This document shows, piece by piece, positions 31,599-41,370 of a stretch of 64,000 nt of DNA. Each line of letters starts with the position of its first letter. Position 1 is the first letter of the stretch. Below the pieces are notes generated by a model that searched no databases, had not been told where the DNA came from, and was given only the letters and a program-made list of their open reading frames with translations. Position numbers and translations under genes: made by a program. Origin of the DNA: Acidobacteria bacterium Ga0077534 (GTDB lineage Bacteria; Acidobacteriota; Blastocatellia; Pyrinomonadales; Pyrinomonadaceae); NCBI GenBank assembly GCA_001464455.1, contig LNEI01000011.1, forward strand, positions 101,148 to 165,147, written 5' to 3'.

Positions 31599-31987
31599 AA
31601 AAAGTGGCTTTCAATGGGTACCTGCGTACGATCGTGTTGGACGCGATCTATAGGATTATCAGAACATTTTGAATCGCAAATTGCAAAATAGTCGTCGGCG
31701 AGATCGTACACGTTTTTCGCTCGATCACGATGGCGTAGCGTAGGCGTACCGTATCAACCCGGAAAGTCGCCGCGCTGCCGGATAAAACAAAGGGCGCCAG
31801 CTTTCTTATGAACATTTATCTGGAAAACGACGGCGTTTAGATGTATACAGAATCAAACAAAATTGTGATCGGTGGCTGTAGGGTGCCGCCTCAGCCGCCG
31901 ATCTTTTTCCTGGGACTGCTTTTCCGGTTCAGCGAGGTGTTTTTCGCGTCCGGGCCAGGCGTACTTTGTCCGTTCGACATCATAACT

Positions 31988-33676
31988 ATGAGCATTTTGC
32001 GTCGTGTCCAATGTTTTTCACTGCTTATTACGGTCACGGCAGCTGCAAATGCGCAGGTTGTAACCCCGCTGAATCCGGGCGATCCTTTCTCGATAAGCAG
32101 CGGCAGTACGTTTTCGGCATCGGGTGGGGCTCGCGGTATCCCATCGGCAGAGAAGCCTTCGCGGATCGCCGCCGAACTTCGTGAAGCTCAGCAGATAATT
32201 CAACAGAATCACGTCAACGGCAGCACAACGTCGAGTGCCGCTCTGATAAAATCAGCGATGGAGAGCATGCTCCACGCTCTCGACCCGCATTCGAATTTCC
32301 ACGATCAGGGCGAATGGAAAGACCTCCTGGACGAGCAGCGGAGCGGCTATACCGGCATCGGTGCGACAATTGCGAACTACCAGCGCGGCGGCTTACTAGA
32401 TACTTACGTCCTCTCAACCTATCCCGGTTCACCGGCCGCAAAAGCTCAACTGAAATATGGCGACCGTGTCGTAGCCATCAACGGCGAGAAAATGTCGGGC
32501 AAGGAGTCGGACGAGGTCCGCGATAAGATACGCGGTGCAAACGGCACTACTTTTCGCCTGACCGTCGAACGAGCAGCAACAAATAGGCTCGAAACCATCG
32601 AGATCAGACGTGGACGCGTACCGCAGCCATCGATCCCGGACGCATACATCCTAAGGCCAGGCATCGGATACATCCAGCTTTCGGACGGCTTTAACTACAC
32701 GACCTCCGAGGAATTTGATGTAGCACTATCCGAACTTAAGAAGTCGGGCATGAAGTCACTGCTACTCGACCTTCGCGGTAACGGCGGCGGAATTGTCGAT
32801 CAGGCCGTTAAAGTCGCCGAAAAGTTCTTGCCGGCAGGCACCTTGATCGTTACTCAACGCGGACGCTCCCGGATCGACAACCGCGTTTGGAAGTCGACGA
32901 ACAAAACTCCCGAAGAAATGCCGCTCGTCGTCCTGGTTGATGAGGACACGGCGTCTGCTTCGGAGATCGTAGCTGGCGCTTTTCAGGACGATGACAGAGC
33001 AATGATCGTTGGCGAAAAGACTTTTGGCAAAGGCCTCGTGCAAAGCGTGATCGACCTGCCCGGGAAAACCGGATTGACGCTCACCACCGCCAGATATCTG
33101 ACGCCCTCAGGCCGTTCTATACAGCGTGATTACTCCAAGATAGATCTGTACGATTATTACAGCAACAAGACTCCCGCCGCCGGGGTGGGAGCATATTTTG
33201 AGGCGAGAACGGTAACGGACCGTCGCGTGATAGGCGGCGATGGCATTCAACCCGATGAGCCCGTCAAAGTTGACGATCTAAATGACGCCCAGATAAGGCT
33301 TCTGGACCCGATCTTCTTATTTTCCCGCGACCTCGTCAATGGCCGAATACTCGGGCAAGAAGGATATCGCTCGACGCCGCTTTCGTTCGGGAAACGCATC
33401 ACGCCGGGCGATTTCCCGATGTCCGACTCGCTCTTTGCTTCGTTCGCCTCATACGCGACCCGCCCGGAGAACGGCGGGATCGACGCTAAGGTTCTCCAAA
33501 AATTCTCAAGCTTTATTCGGCTCCGACTTCGATATCACATGATAATGGCATCCTTCGGAGCCGTCTCCGCCGATCAGGTCCTCACCGAAGATGACCCCCA
33601 AGTCGCCAAAGCCGTCGAAAGCATCCCGCTATCGGCCCAACTCGCTCAAAGGGCCGCGAAAGCCCGACGGAAATAA
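31988..33676 (+). CDS. S41-family C-terminal processing peptidase
   Basis: 562 aa from the ATG at 31988, directly before a signal peptide (MSILRRVQCFSLLITVTAAANAQ). The open frame begins earlier, at 31841, but those 49 residues are not signal-like. A PDZ domain lies at about residues 125-205 (SGYTGIGATIANYQRGGLL). The protease core has LLLDLRGNGGG, DEDTASASEIVAGAFQ with the catalytic Ser, and GEKTFGKGLVQS with the catalytic Lys. About 130 further residues follow. Periplasmic; degrades or trims proteins from their C-termini. Confidence 0.92.
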   Translation: MSILRRVQCFSLLITVTAAANAQVVTPLNPGDPFSISSGSTFSASGGARGIPSAEKPSRIAAELREAQQIIQQNHVNGSTTSSAALIKSAMESMLHALDPHSNFHDQGEWKDLLDEQRSGYTGIGATIANYQRGGLLDTYVLSTYPGSPAAKAQLKYGDRVVAINGEKMSGKESDEVRDKIRGANGTTFRLTVERAATNRLETIEIRRGRVPQPSIPDAYILRPGIGYIQLSDGFNYTTSEEFDVALSELKKSGMKSLLLDLRGNGGGIVDQAVKVAEKFLPAGTLIVTQRGRSRIDNRVWKSTNKTPEEMPLVVLVDEDTASASEIVAGAFQDDDRAMIVGEKTFGKGLVQSVIDLPGKTGLTLTTARYLTPSGRSIQRDYSKIDLYDYYSNKTPAAGVGAYFEARTVTDRRVIGGDGIQPDEPVKVDDLNDAQIRLLDPIFLFSRDLVNGRILGQEGYRSTPLSFGKRITPGDFPMSDSLFASFASYATRPENGGIDAKVLQKFSSFIRLRLRYHMIMASFGAVSADQVLTEDDPQVAKAVESIPLSAQLAQRAAKARRK

Positions 33677-33689
33677 ACACGATCGGTCT

Positions 33690-33776
33690 GGTCGCCAACG
33701 GCGACGAACATTATAGCCTAGGTACAATGAGTGGCAGCGAATGAAGCCCTAGGTAGACATCTGAAGGCGAGCAACA
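33690..33776. repeat. Degenerate half-copy of the GTCGCC...CCTAGG element
   Basis: GTCGCCAACGGCGAC followed by ATTATAGCCTAGG, and later GCCCTAGGTAGA and CTGAAGGCGAGCAA, match blocks of the 218-bp element at 18042 in the same order. The right inverted end is missing. It lies downstream of the S41 gene; the remaining gap to the TonB gene shows only the terminator at 33885. Confidence 0.65.
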
Positions 33777-33884
33777 GCGATCCCAGCACATTCCCCTACG
33801 CCATCACCAACTGCACGGCACCGAAGCCATGCCTAACGCCCCGAACAAAGACTCAAACTCGATCACTCCACTTGCAATGAAAAA

Positions 33885-33913
33885 ATCGCCGCGAACACAA
33901 AGTCCGCGGCGAT
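33885..33913. terminator. Bidirectional terminator between S41 and TonB receptor genes
   Basis: ATCGCCGCG and CGCGGCGAT form a 9-bp stem (with adjoining A-T pairs) around ACAC, flanked by AAAAA and TTTTTATT. The two genes are convergent here. Confidence 0.85.
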
Positions 33914-33935
33914 TTTTATTTAGTCTATGACCGGC

Positions 33936-36900
33936 CTAGAAATTCAACTTAGCCGAGAACTGAACGCGGCGGTTGTTATTGGTCACATCAGCGTTGATGC
34001 GGCCAAAAATGCTGGTCCCGAATCCGGACTGGGTAAAGCCCGCCGGCATCGCTGCTGTTGGGGCAGCGAAGTTCGGATGATTCAGCAAATTTCTCACGTC
34101 GACACGGAAGTCGAGATTCGTGTTTTCCGTGAAGCGGAATTTACGCGACACTGACACGTCCGTTTCGGTATAACGCGGGCCGATGAAGTAGTTGCGGCCA
34201 GTGTTTCCGATCTCGCCGGGGCTAGGCTGTGAAAAGCGGTTTCGCTCCTCCGGCGTCCACCACCAGTTGCGGAGCAGCGGATTTGCGGTGTTCTCGAAAT
34301 TACCCTGGACGATGTTGCCCATGTTTCGATCACAGCCGTTGCAATTCGCAAAGCTGCCACTCGTCTGGCTGACCGTATTCAGACTCGAGAAAACTGTAAA
34401 CGGACGGCCCGAAGTCACACGCAGCGTTCCCGCGATCTGCCATCCGCCGATCACGTAATCAAGGACACTGTTGTCGCTGCTGAACTTCCTGCCTTTTCCG
34501 AATGGAAGCTCGTAGACATAAGTTCCCAGCAGCGAGTGACGACGGTCAAAATCAGACCACGCGTAATTAAGCGAACGGTCGAAGTTGTTGAGCGGTGTGT
34601 TTGCCGACGTACCGGTCGAACCTGTTCCGACCGTCGTGAACACCGGGTCAAACGAACGGGTGTCTTTCGACAAAGCCCACGTGTAGCCGATCTGATAACT
34701 CAAACCGCTACGCATACGTCGCTTGAAGATCATTTCAACGCCGTTGTAGAAAGAATAGTCATTGCTGTCTATAACAAACAGCCCGCCCGTGTACTGCGTG
34801 AATGGCTGGAAGAACGACCCGAACCCGTGAACGTTCATCAACTGCTGGTTGAGGCCGGCAGCCGTACAGCGGCCTGCCGAAATATCGGCCGTTCCACAAA
34901 GGCGCTGCGACATTGCAAGGGCGAGTGAGGCGACGCTTCCCTGGGTTATTCCAGTGGCATTCAGTGTGCGGAATAAAGCCGTTCCTGCATTGTTCGTAGT
35001 GCTTCCTGCCAGCAGCAGGTTTATCAGCGGGCTATTGTAAGTCGTGCTTGCGCGAACTGCATTGAATTCCTGCAGAAAGGTTGATGAACCTGCCGCAGAG
35101 GCTCCTTTGTTGATGTCTACTTGATTTACGTTATATCCGCCGAAAAGATTGGTTGCCTTCTTGCCAATGTAATTAACCTCAATAACATTACCGCCGAAGA
35201 CTTCTCGCTGGAATCCCAGCGTCCAATTGTGTATGCGCGGGAACTTTATATCAGGATCGATCACGTTGATCGAGGCTGTGCTGAATGCGGGTGGAGTGCT
35301 CAGAACTGCCGGAGAGCTTGTGGGTACTACTGAAGGAATACCATTTCTTCGAAGCCCACCCGCTTGTCCAAAGGCGGTATTCGAACCAAAAGCCGTGTTA
35401 CCCGGAGTGCTCTGGAAGATCGACGAACTGAATAGGAACGTTCCGAATCGGTCCGACGCCTGGCGATAATTCGCACGGATCGACGTCTTGCCGGTTCCAA
35501 ATGGATCCCAAGCAAAACCGACGGACGGAAGGATAAGTCCGAATTCATCCTGGAACAGATCTCCCTCGACCCACCTGATAGCATTCGACGGAGCTGATCC
35601 TAAGGTAATGTTACGATCAGGAACCAAGATCGGACGACCGCCTGCGGCAGAAGGAGCGAGACGAAGCTCATATCGAACCCCGAGATCGAGCGAGAAGTTC
35701 GGCCTTAATTTCCAGGTATCCTGAATGTAGAAGTCGAGTTCCGGATGGTTCGCATCAAATTCCCAACGGGTTCCAGCCGGTGCGAATGCACCAGGATTGC
35801 TTGGATCGTTAACGAACGCCTGAGATATCGTGCCGACGCGACCCAATACGTCATTGATCATATTCTCAAGACGCGTTCGATCAGCCGAGTTTATTATCGT
35901 AGCTCCCGTTGGAAGAGGGGTTGGAAAGTTGAAATTGTTGTTCACGAGCCGGCTGAAATTGTACGCCCCCTCGATTCCTCCACCAGCAACGCTGGAGCGA
36001 TCATCAGTACTTCTTCCAAGGCGGAAGTTAATGCCAGCTTTGATCACGTGTGGTGAGAGATCGAACGTCATGTTATCTACAAACTGCCATGTCCGGAAAC
36101 TACGAGCATTGTAGTTAAAGTTCGTGATAATGTCTGTCGGCAGATTAAACACGAAAGCATAGTTCGGGTCGGGTACCGACGTGTTAAAGCTAAAACCGAA
36201 CTTGCTCCATCCAAGGATGAACTCATTCACAAAGCGGGCAGTTGGCGACCAGCGATAGTTAAAAGCAAGGTTCTTAGGCGTACGGTATGTATTCACGAAA
36301 TTTGGTGCATCCGGAAAGCGACGGCGTCCGCCGTTAGCCGCATCACCAAATGTGTTCTGCTCGCCCTGAGCGTAACGAACATAAAAATTGTTCTCCTCGT
36401 TGGCCTTGAAGTCGAACTTCGTCACGAAATCCCACTGCCGCTCGTTTTGAGGTGAATTAAATAGGAAACCTGCCGTATTAAGTCCGTCACCGGTTGCGCT
36501 GAAGCTGTTCGGTAACGGCATTTGGTTGATGTAGGCCATCAAGACAGGGTCAAGCGAAATACCAGTACCTGCCGCGACATTGTAGGAATTTACGCACGCC
36601 GTAGTAACCGTCGCACTGCAGGCCGGATTGACTGGAGCTCCGGTCGCATTTACGGAACCTGTCCCGTTGACTCCGCCCTGGACCCAGCGGTAAATGCCCT
36701 GACGTGCGGTTTGCGTGTATACAGTTCTGGTTTGGAGAAGGCTGTCATATGCCCGAAGCATCTGCAAATTCACAAAGAAAAACGCCTTATCTCGAAGCAG
36801 TTTGAAATCATTCCCTTCGCCAAGTCCAAAATTGGGAATGGGACCACTAAAACTTCCCCCGAATATGTGCTGAACGAACTGCTCTTTCGTAGTCTGGTTG

Positions 36901-37715
36901 ACGTTCGCTGCATAACTCCGAGCAAGGAAGCGGGGTGTTTGATAATACTCAAAAATGTTCCCGCGAAACTGGTTGCCACCCGAGCGGGTAACAAATGTCA
37001 CCTGTGCACCGCTGCTGCGGCCGAGTTCAGCGGTAAAGCCTGACGTTACGATCTGAAATTCCTGGATCGAGTCCGGGTTCGGGCGAAGCGGTGTAAAGTT
37101 CGAACCGCCCGCTGTCGATTCGTTGATGTCGATGCCATCGAGCGTGAAGTTGAAAGCACGGTCACGTGAACCGTTGACGTGAACACCGCCGCCGGTGTTA
37201 GCTCCATTAGTCACGCCGGGCTGGAAATTGAGAATGTCGAGCGGGTTACGGCCGCGGGTTCCGACGATCGGCAGTGCCTCGATAGTACGCTGTTCGACGG
37301 TTCCGCCGAAGTTACCCGAACTCGCTGTTTGAACGAGCTCAGCCGACGCCTCTACAGAAACGATCGCCGAAACATCGCCAACTTCGAGCGACGCATTGAC
37401 GGCCGCCGGCTGGTTGACAAGGATCGAGTTTCGCGATGAAACAAACTTCTTAAAGCCAGCTTTTTCAACGGTTACCGTGTAGGTACCCGGCTGGATAAGG
37501 TCAAAAACGTAATAGCCGTCATTATTGGTCTGCGTGGTAAAGGTCGCATCGCTTCCCTCACGCTGGATCCTGACGGTGGCACCCGCGACGACTGCCCCGG
37601 AAGTATCATTGACAACACCGGTGATACGCGTCGTGGTCCCCTGTGCCAAGACCGAACCGGCAAAAACAAACAAAAACGCGAAAACCGCGAAAGCCCCTGC
37701 AAACCGCTCTTTCAT
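33936..37715 (-). CDS. TonB-dependent receptor with carboxypeptidase-regulatory plug extension
   Basis: 1259 aa from the ATG at 37715, which has GGAGG 9 nt upstream; a 31-residue upstream extension is rejected. Signal peptide MKERFAGAFAVFAFLFVFAGSVLAQ. CarboxypepD_reg-like domain at about residues 25-115 (ITGVVNDTSGAVVAGATVRIQREG), plug domain at about 120-250 with QRTIEALPIVGTRGRNPLD and a GIDINES loop, then a large 22-strand-type barrel ending in strand-like VQFSAKLNF. This Oar-like architecture is typical of Acidobacteria outer membranes. The ligand is unknown, and no SusD-like partner or TonB/ExbB gene lies nearby. Confidence 0.93.
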   Translation of the reverse strand: MKERFAGAFAVFAFLFVFAGSVLAQGTTTRITGVVNDTSGAVVAGATVRIQREGSDATFTTQTNNDGYYVFDLIQPGTYTVTVEKAGFKKFVSSRNSILVNQPAAVNASLEVGDVSAIVSVEASAELVQTASSGNFGGTVEQRTIEALPIVGTRGRNPLDILNFQPGVTNGANTGGGVHVNGSRDRAFNFTLDGIDINESTAGGSNFTPLRPNPDSIQEFQIVTSGFTAELGRSSGAQVTFVTRSGGNQFRGNIFEYYQTPRFLARSYAANVNQTTKEQFVQHIFGGSFSGPIPNFGLGEGNDFKLLRDKAFFFVNLQMLRAYDSLLQTRTVYTQTARQGIYRWVQGGVNGTGSVNATGAPVNPACSATVTTACVNSYNVAAGTGISLDPVLMAYINQMPLPNSFSATGDGLNTAGFLFNSPQNERQWDFVTKFDFKANEENNFYVRYAQGEQNTFGDAANGGRRRFPDAPNFVNTYRTPKNLAFNYRWSPTARFVNEFILGWSKFGFSFNTSVPDPNYAFVFNLPTDIITNFNYNARSFRTWQFVDNMTFDLSPHVIKAGINFRLGRSTDDRSSVAGGGIEGAYNFSRLVNNNFNFPTPLPTGATIINSADRTRLENMINDVLGRVGTISQAFVNDPSNPGAFAPAGTRWEFDANHPELDFYIQDTWKLRPNFSLDLGVRYELRLAPSAAGGRPILVPDRNITLGSAPSNAIRWVEGDLFQDEFGLILPSVGFAWDPFGTGKTSIRANYRQASDRFGTFLFSSSIFQSTPGNTAFGSNTAFGQAGGLRRNGIPSVVPTSSPAVLSTPPAFSTASINVIDPDIKFPRIHNWTLGFQREVFGGNVIEVNYIGKKATNLFGGYNVNQVDINKGASAAGSSTFLQEFNAVRASTTYNSPLINLLLAGSTTNNAGTALFRTLNATGITQGSVASLALAMSQRLCGTADISAGRCTAAGLNQQLMNVHGFGSFFQPFTQYTGGLFVIDSNDYSFYNGVEMIFKRRMRSGLSYQIGYTWALSKDTRSFDPVFTTVGTGSTGTSANTPLNNFDRSLNYAWSDFDRRHSLLGTYVYELPFGKGRKFSSDNSVLDYVIGGWQIAGTLRVTSGRPFTVFSSLNTVSQTSGSFANCNGCDRNMGNIVQGNFENTANPLLRNWWWTPEERNRFSQPSPGEIGNTGRNYFIGPRYTETDVSVSRKFRFTENTNLDFRVDVRNLLNHPNFAAPTAAMPAGFTQSGFGTSIFGRINADVTNNNRRVQFSAKLNF

Positions 37716-37860
37716 GATCTCATTCCTCCAAAAGAATCTGGCTGATATCAAAAACTGTGATGTATTTACGAAAACCCGTTGGAAATTGTTATGAAATATA
37801 GCACACAAAAATGCGGGTGTTCAATCTAACACCCGCACTTAACACACTATTGTTACGAAA

Positions 37861-38832
37861 CTATTTCTTAAATCGGAGAAGAAGCCCATTTTCACCGACC
37901 GCCCAGCCAAATTTCTTATCCATATAAAGCCCATAAAGCCGGCCGCTGGCATTGCTTTCCTGCCGAACCCAGCTTTTGCCCTTGTCGGAAGAACGAAGTA
38001 TCGTCCCGTCGTAGCCAACGACCCACCCATTCTTGTCGTCCGCAAAATCGACACGCATAAACGTCTCTTTGAAGTTTGTCTGGACCTGCGTCCAGGTCGT
38101 TCCACCGTTCTCAGTTCTCAAGATCGTTCCCGACTTCCCGACCGCATATCCTTCCTTATCGTCACGAAAATCAACATTATATAGCGGCATGGTTGTGCCG
38201 CTATTCTGCTGACGCCATGTGCGGCCTTCGTCGGTCGTGTGAAGGATCACGCCGTCGTCGCCGACGATCCAACCATGTGAATTGCCGCTAAAATCAAGAT
38301 GGTAAAGCTCGGTCTTGGTCGGCACCGTGATCCGCTGCCACGACTCGCCGCCGTCGTCGGTCCGCATCAGAAGCGAATCAATAACTACCTCTTCGCCGCC
38401 GCTGATCTTCAATACAGAGCCGATCAAGTAGCCTTTGTTCTTGTCAGAAAAACGTATGCTAAGGAAATCAGGCCGTCCCGCTCCAAAATCACCATTTCGA
38501 AAGGTCCGCAGATCCTGCCACGTTTTCCCCTTATCCTTGGTCGCGAACATCCGCCGTCCGGCGACGAGATAACCGTTATCGTCGTTTCGAAAATATATCT
38601 CGTTTATCCCTTCCGTCGTCCCCAGATCGTGCTTGCTCCACGTCTTACCACCGTCAGTCGTCCCAGCAAGATAGCCATCGTCACCGGCGACCCAGCCGCG
38701 GTCAGAACCAGTGAAAAATACTGTTACTAGATCGCCCTTGGCTCCCGAATTCTCGACAGTCCATCCAGCCTGGCCAGAAGCTGAAAACCCGAAGACCAAA
38801 ACGCAAACGACGGATAATAAAGTATTTCTCAA
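37861..38832 (-). CDS. Secreted YCF48-like beta-propeller protein
   Basis: 323 aa. Signal peptide in residues 1-20 (MRNTLLSVVCVLVFGFSASG). The rest is six or seven repeats of the form GWVVGDDGxILxTTDxGxTW, about 42 residues each, as in photosystem II stability factor HCF136/YCF48. Here a periplasmic assembly or adhesion role is possible, but nothing specific is shown. GGAGG lies 13 nt upstream of the ATG. Confidence 0.88.
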   Translation of the reverse strand: MRNTLLSVVCVLVFGFSASGQAGWTVENSGAKGDLVTVFFTGSDRGWVAGDDGYLAGTTDGGKTWSKHDLGTTEGINEIYFRNDDNGYLVAGRRMFATKDKGKTWQDLRTFRNGDFGAGRPDFLSIRFSDKNKGYLIGSVLKISGGEEVVIDSLLMRTDDGGESWQRITVPTKTELYHLDFSGNSHGWIVGDDGVILHTTDEGRTWRQQNSGTTMPLYNVDFRDDKEGYAVGKSGTILRTENGGTTWTQVQTNFKETFMRVDFADDKNGWVVGYDGTILRSSDKGKSWVRQESNASGRLYGLYMDKKFGWAVGENGLLLRFKK

Positions 38833-38862
38833 GGCTTGTCCTCCAAAGGTGAAATCGAAAAA

Positions 38863-38914
38863 GAAGGTGATCTATGCCTTTAGAATAATCTCTTGGTAGG
38901 CAAAAATCACCTTC
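38863..38914 (-). terminator. Terminator of the VIT-VWA gene
   Basis: GAAGGTGAT and ATCACCTTC pair around a loop that contains a second GCCT/AGGC pair; on the minus strand the hairpin is followed by TTTTTCG. It lies between the VIT-VWA stop and the YCF48-like start. Confidence 0.6.
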
Positions 38915-38946
38915 TCGGATGACGGTTTTCGGCGTGGCGTTTACAT

Positions 38947-41187
38947 CTATTTGGTTATCCGGTAAACCTTGCCTTTCCAAACGAGCACCACCTGCTCGCC
39001 CAAAGCCAGATACTGACCGAACTCTTTTTCCTTCGCCACGAGGTCAAAGAACGCCTCGCTGCCAAAAGCCAGCCGCACCTCGGGAAGCTTTGCATCCTCC
39101 TTAAACTCCGAGTCGACCCACACGTCGCTCTCGAGATAAAAGGTTTTCAATCCAACCTTCCTGATAGTTCCCTTCCTGACCGAAACATCGTCGACATCGA
39201 CAACTACGGAAGCCGATTCCTGCTGAGCTCTTGACTGTTTGCTGAGCATTACTGATCCCGCGCCGCTAGGTGCCGCCGCGTCAGCCGACATTGTCGGAAC
39301 GGTCCCGCGCCGTTTGAATAGATTACCCAGCTGCCGAGCCGAAGTTTCGCTGCCGTCTGTAGCCAAATATGATGTATAAGGCGTCACGATCCCGTATCTG
39401 GTCCCAAGGTCGACGACCTCGTCACGCAGTTCTTTGTTCTCACCATTGGTTCTGATCTGCTCGACCAGCCAACCGACCCGTCGCGTGGCCCAGAGCCGCG
39501 GAAGGAATTCGTTATCTTCGTTTCGCAGCGGAAAATCGAGATCGTTGTAATTGAACGAACGCGATTCACGCCCCGCTTTTCCACGAAGCCGCATCGTGAT
39601 ATTTCGCAGATCGCTCGCGTTTTTGTAACGGCCTATCAGCGTTACTTGAGCCCCCTTAAATATGTCCTTGATCTGTCGCGGATAAATAAGGTCGGTCTGG
39701 ACCGAGCCAAAATCTATGTCCAGATCGCTCAGCACGGGCGAATTCACTTTTGTAAAAAAGTTCGAAACGCGGATCTCGATATCCTCTTTCGGTTCAATAT
39801 AGTCCGCATCACCGCCGTTCTCAGCCGCCAGTTTGTCGAGCAGACGCGTATTCACGTCGTAACCGACGCCAAAAGTGAAAAGGCGCAGGCCGTCGACCTT
39901 ACTTGCCTGCGCATTCTTGATTATCCTGTCGACATTTGTTTCGCCGACAGTCGGCAGTCCGTCGGTCATAAAGACCATCATCTTCGGCCGGTCGCCGCGT
40001 TCGAACTGTTTCATTGCGGCGACGAGTGAATCGTTGATATTGGTGCCGCCGGTCGGCTGCAATTTCCCGACAAATTCCTCACCGCGTTTTTTGCCCGCCG
40101 CGTTTGCATCGATCAGACCGGTTTCCATCAGCCGCTCTTCGCCAGCGAAGCTGATGACATTAAACCTATCACCATCGCGAAGCGTCCGAATGCCAAAAAG
40201 CAACGCCCGCCGAGCCTTCTCCATCTTCCCTTCGTCCGCCATCGACCCCGAGGTGTCGAGCACAAAAACAATGTCCTTGTTAACCAGTTCCCGATCCGTC
40301 AGATCGTCCTTGGGTGAGAGCATCATTAGAAAATACCCGTCCTTCCCCGCCTCGCGATGCGTCACGAGCGACATGCCAAAATCGGCATTCGAAAGCCCGT
40401 AAAATAGCTGAAAGTCGTTGTCGTTCCCCTTCGTCTCAAACGAAATATTCGCACCGGTCTCGCCTTTTCGTTTTACCTCTATCTGATGGGTCGGCGAGTA
40501 GATGTTGCGGATAGCTTCCTTGCCGACGATCTCGAACGAGGCCGAGATAGTTCCAAACTGCTGCTTAGGCCCAACCGTCGTCGTTTCGACACCCGGCCGC
40601 GGCCTGCCCCAGACATTCCGGCCAGTTCCGAGCGGATAACGGTACGCAACCGTACCCGATTCCGCCTTCAAGACCTCTGTATAAGTCAGCTCCAGCTTCT
40701 TATCCGAATTCGGCGGGATCGGAAAGATCGATGCTTGGAAAAGATTCTTACCGGCGTATTCGAGCAAACCCGGATCACGCTGGCGCCGCACGATCTCGTC
40801 ATAGATCCGCCGCGCTTCCTCACGCGAACGCACCTCGCCGACCAGCTTCTTACCATTTTCCCAGATCGCAAATTCGCTGATCGAGGCATTCTCCGGGATC
40901 GGAAAAAAGTACGTTCCCTCGAGCGTGTATGGCGTGTCATTCCGAAAAACCTGCTCGACATGCGTAGTCGCGACCTGACCATTTATTTTGGTCGTAAGTT
41001 CGATCGACTTGACCGGCAAGGCGTTCGGCAAAGGCTGCGGTAGCGGCCTCGGGGTCGGACGACACGGCCGAATATCACAGATGTTCGGTACGATCACACC
41101 TTGAGCTTGTACGGCGAAAGAGAAAACGAACGTTGAGAATGCGAGCGTAACAAGGGCAAAAATGGGTTTAACGGACATAAATTTCAC
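38947..41187 (-). CDS. Secreted VIT domain and von Willebrand factor A domain protein
   Basis: 746 aa. Signal peptide (residues 5-28) and a Pro/Arg-rich joint CDIRPCRPTPRPLPQPLPN. VIT domain at about residues 45-180 (ARRIYDEIVRRQRDPGLLEY), VWA domain near 305-480 with the MIDAS start DTSGSMADEG, then a tail with TPYTSYLATDG and a final beta domain. Resembles inter-alpha-trypsin inhibitor-like bacterial proteins, often surface proteins with metal-dependent adhesion. No sortase signal or membrane anchor is seen at the C-terminus. Confidence 0.9.
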   Translation of the reverse strand: MKFMSVKPIFALVTLAFSTFVFSFAVQAQGVIVPNICDIRPCRPTPRPLPQPLPNALPVKSIELTTKINGQVATTHVEQVFRNDTPYTLEGTYFFPIPENASISEFAIWENGKKLVGEVRSREEARRIYDEIVRRQRDPGLLEYAGKNLFQASIFPIPPNSDKKLELTYTEVLKAESGTVAYRYPLGTGRNVWGRPRPGVETTTVGPKQQFGTISASFEIVGKEAIRNIYSPTHQIEVKRKGETGANISFETKGNDNDFQLFYGLSNADFGMSLVTHREAGKDGYFLMMLSPKDDLTDRELVNKDIVFVLDTSGSMADEGKMEKARRALLFGIRTLRDGDRFNVISFAGEERLMETGLIDANAAGKKRGEEFVGKLQPTGGTNINDSLVAAMKQFERGDRPKMMVFMTDGLPTVGETNVDRIIKNAQASKVDGLRLFTFGVGYDVNTRLLDKLAAENGGDADYIEPKEDIEIRVSNFFTKVNSPVLSDLDIDFGSVQTDLIYPRQIKDIFKGAQVTLIGRYKNASDLRNITMRLRGKAGRESRSFNYNDLDFPLRNEDNEFLPRLWATRRVGWLVEQIRTNGENKELRDEVVDLGTRYGIVTPYTSYLATDGSETSARQLGNLFKRRGTVPTMSADAAAPSGAGSVMLSKQSRAQQESASVVVDVDDVSVRKGTIRKVGLKTFYLESDVWVDSEFKEDAKLPEVRLAFGSEAFFDLVAKEKEFGQYLALGEQVVLVWKGKVYRITK

Positions 41188-41277
41188 TACTCCAGCATTT
41201 TGATCAGCGAGTTTTTATAGGTTCGCTAGCTTTGACACTTATTGAACGGCTACGGTTGTTCGTCCTTGCTAAAATCA

Positions 41278-41307
41278 TTGCGCGGCTTGGCAAAAAGAAC
41301 CTATACT
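41278..41307 (+). promoter_or_regulatory. Possible promoter of the M23 peptidase gene
   Basis: TTGCGC and TATACT with an 18-bp spacer, 63 nt before the start codon. AGGAG is placed 8 nt before the ATG. By eye only. Confidence 0.45.
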
Positions 41308-41370
41308 TACGTTCTATCGTCCCTTATTACCTCGTATCCGCGTGTTCAAAATATTTAGGAGATCCTCAAA

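Noticed and set aside
36522..37043. 173-aa plus-strand open frame within the TonB gene
   Set aside because: Antisense shadow of a conserved barrel-coding region.
37716..37808. 31-residue N-terminal extension of the TonB receptor
   Set aside because: The ATG at 37715 has GGAGG 9 nt upstream and is directly followed by a signal peptide; the extension is not signal-like.
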